In this document: positions 43,426 to 44,159 of the stretch, piece after piece
Layout: each line of letters opens with the position of its first letter
Position numbering within the stretch: position 1 is the stretch's first letter
NCBI GenBank assembly: GCA_020445745.1
Contig: JAGRGB010000081.1
Span: 1-44,159 of the forward strand
Reading direction: 5' to 3'
Length of the DNA: 44,159 nucleotides
From: Rhodocyclaceae bacterium
GTDB taxonomy: Bacteria > Pseudomonadota > Gammaproteobacteria > Burkholderiales > Rhodocyclaceae
Program-made: the position numbers and the translations under genes
Notes under the pieces: generated by a model
Told to the model about the DNA's origin: nothing
The model's database searches: none
The model's input: only the letters and a program-made list of their open reading frames with translations

Positions 43426-43811
43426 GGGACCATGCTCCTGTCAAGTTGCGGCATCGAAGGGCCGGCTCGGTACAGCAGGCCCGTTCGCCGGATGCGAAGC
43501 AGCGCTTCGCGAAACCCCCGCCCCAGTCCAGTGCCGGCTTTGCACAGCCGGCCCGTTCGGCGGGCGCGAAGCAGTGCTTCGCGAAACCCCCGCCTCACCC
43601 CCAGGGGCGGCTGGGCGCCTTCTTCGGGCGGCCGGGCGAAGGCGCTCGGGACGGCCCTCCTGTCGCGTTGCGACATCCTCCCCACGGGAGGGTGAGCGCC
43701 TCCTTCGGGCGGCCGGGCGAAGGCGCTCGGGACGGCCCTCCTGTCGCGTTGCGACATCCTCCCCACGGGAGGGTGAGCGCCTCCTTCGGGCGGCCGGGCG
43801 AAGGCGCTCAT
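43422..43811 (-). CDS. Repeat-derived open frame bridging hoxU and hoxY (129 aa, uncertain)
   Basis: The frame opens at ATG 43811, which overlaps the hoxU stop (ATGA) and is preceded by GGGAGGAG about 3 nt away. It stays open through two tandem-repeat families and ends at TGA overlapping the hoxY start (ATGA). The product is basic, Arg/Pro/Gly-rich and made of repeats: two full 27-residue units (starting SAFARPPEGGAHPPVG), a third partial one, then two 24-residue units (RGFREALLRARRTG and RGFREALLRIRRTG). No known domain is recognised. It may be translated and coupled to both hox genes, or may be non-coding repeat DNA that happens to stay open. The second is at least as likely. Confidence 0.3.
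   Translation of the reverse strand: MSAFARPPEGGAHPPVGRMSQRDRRAVPSAFARPPEGGAHPPVGRMSQRDRRAVPSAFARPPEEGAQPPLGVRRGFREALLRARRTGRLCKAGTGLGRGFREALLRIRRTGLLYRAGPSMPQLDRSMVP
43461..43604. repeat. Two tandem copies of a 72-bp hairpin-bearing repeat
   Basis: Copies start at 43461 and 43533. Each contains a perfect stem-loop GCGAAGC-AGC/AGT-GCTTCGC (43494-43510 and 43566-43582), followed by GAAACCCCCGCC. The second copy also has GCCGGCT/AGCCGGC around a 6-nt loop. The copies differ by scattered substitutions, so the duplication is not recent. They lie inside the hoxU-hoxY interval. Confidence 0.85.
43615..43810. repeat. 2.4 tandem copies of an 81-bp repeat
   Basis: Copies start at 43615, 43696 and 43777, the last truncated at 43810. 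Copies are nearly identical (one early difference, ttcttcg versus tccttcg), so this duplication is recent. Each full copy carries a TGTCGC-GTT-GCGACA stem-loop and a longer imperfect stem from GAGCGCC and GGCGCTC. The unit is exactly 27 codons. The array directly abuts the hoxU stop codon. Confidence 0.9.
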
Positions 43812-44159
43812 GGCTCCTCCCGATCCATCGATACCTCGCTGATCGGCCGCGCGTCGTAGCTGCGGCTGCCGATCGGCACCGCGAAGCCGACGCGCTTCCT
43901 GAGGATCACGCCGACCGGGCAGATGCCGGCGGCGACGTCGTCGGCGGCGAAATCGGTGTCGGCCAGCCGGCCGCTCTCGGCATTGACCACCAGATGCTTG
44001 TGGATGCCGCGGTTGGTCAGCGCGAAAACGCTCTTGCCGTCCTTGTCACGCGAGGCGCGCACGCAAAGCTCGCAGTAGATGCAGCGGTTGAAATCGAGCA
44101 GCACGTCCGGATGCGAGGCATCCACCGGGCGGTCCGGATAGAAATGATTGAAGCGCGGC
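43808..44159 (-). CDS. hoxU: NAD-linked hydrogenase diaphorase subunit HoxU, C-terminal part (cut by the window edge)
   Basis: The small Fe-S subunit of the diaphorase module that links HoxFU to HoxYH; the N-terminal part lies beyond 44159. Visible: RFNHFYPDRP, then DASHPDVLLDFNRCIYCELCVRASRD (Fe-S ligands), FALTNRGIHKHLVVNAESG, and ICPVGVILRKRVGFAVPIGSRSYDARPISE, all typical of HoxU. The C-terminus reads MDREEP and the stop overlaps the ATG of the repeat-rich frame. hoxF is expected upstream, outside the window. Confidence 0.93.
   Translation of the reverse strand, partial: PRFNHFYPDRPVDASHPDVLLDFNRCIYCELCVRASRDKDGKSVFALTNRGIHKHLVVNAESGRLADTDFAADDVAAGICPVGVILRKRVGFAVPIGSRSYDARPISEVSMDREEP

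Noticed and set aside
43434-43810. CRISPR array in the repeat region
   Set aside because: Repeats are directly tandem with no unique spacers, and units of 72 and 81 bp are far too long; no cas genes are seen.

Overview
This 44.2 kb window is chromosomal DNA from a GC-rich proteobacterium. The best guess is a betaproteobacterium of the Rhodocyclales/Nitrosomonadales kind. This rests on a DUF3567-type protein, a long-form GreB with the NKAFVRES start, a DUF465 protein, a HoxUYHW NAD-linked hydrogenase cluster, an RnfABCDGE-nth operon and a PEP-CTERM protein. No phage, integrase, transposase, CRISPR array, tRNA or rRNA gene was seen. Coding density is very high, and many neighbouring genes overlap by 4 bp (ATGA or GTGA).

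Layout. (1) 1-8.5 kb: the 5' end of alaS; a membrane-anchored protein with two copies of a small repeated module; an M32 carboxypeptidase; AlkB; a hybrid sensor kinase directly downstream of a PstS-like binding protein; a PQQ-type sugar dehydrogenase lipoprotein; and a 3D-domain lipoprotein. (2) 8.6-14.7 kb: a divergent Fbp-type ferric-iron ABC transporter (fused permease and ATPase, with no binding protein here), the N-degron transferases aat and bpt, a small outer-membrane-barrel-like protein, and pyrD. (3) 14.8-21.1 kb: the complete rnfABCDGE operon, coupled to nth and a DUF1841 gene. (4) 21-23.2 kb: a Gly/Pro-rich PEP-CTERM protein and two duplicated monoheme c-type cytochromes. (5) 23.3-30.2 kb: a MoxR ATPase/VWA pair, a MarR regulator, a ClC antiporter with a very long acidic tail, a TauE/SafE permease, and a frameshifted small secreted-protein gene. 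(6) 30.2-39.1 kb: htpG with a recognisable sigma-32 promoter, greB, DUF3567, DUF465, an alpha/beta hydrolase, a DUF2189 membrane protein, an endonuclease/exonuclease/phosphatase-fold protein, a PilZ-like protein and a CDF zinc exporter. (7) 39.1-44.2 kb: two coupled HDOD proteins convergent with a hox operon on the minus strand, read as hoxU (partial), a repeat-rich open frame, hoxY, hoxH and hoxW.

How it fits together. Redox energy conservation dominates: Rnf exchanges electrons between ferredoxin and NAD, Hox couples H2 to NAD(H), and soluble cytochromes and a PQQ-type dehydrogenase serve the periplasm. The most unusual structure is the 0.38 kb hoxU-hoxY interval. It is built from two families of tandem repeats (72 bp and 81 bp, both multiples of three). 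These keep one frame open from the hoxU stop to the hoxY start, with ATGA overlaps at both ends. Other points worth checking are the PstS-like/hybrid-kinase pair, a four-cysteine cluster in the Fbp-type ATPase, the ClC tail and the two-module membrane protein.
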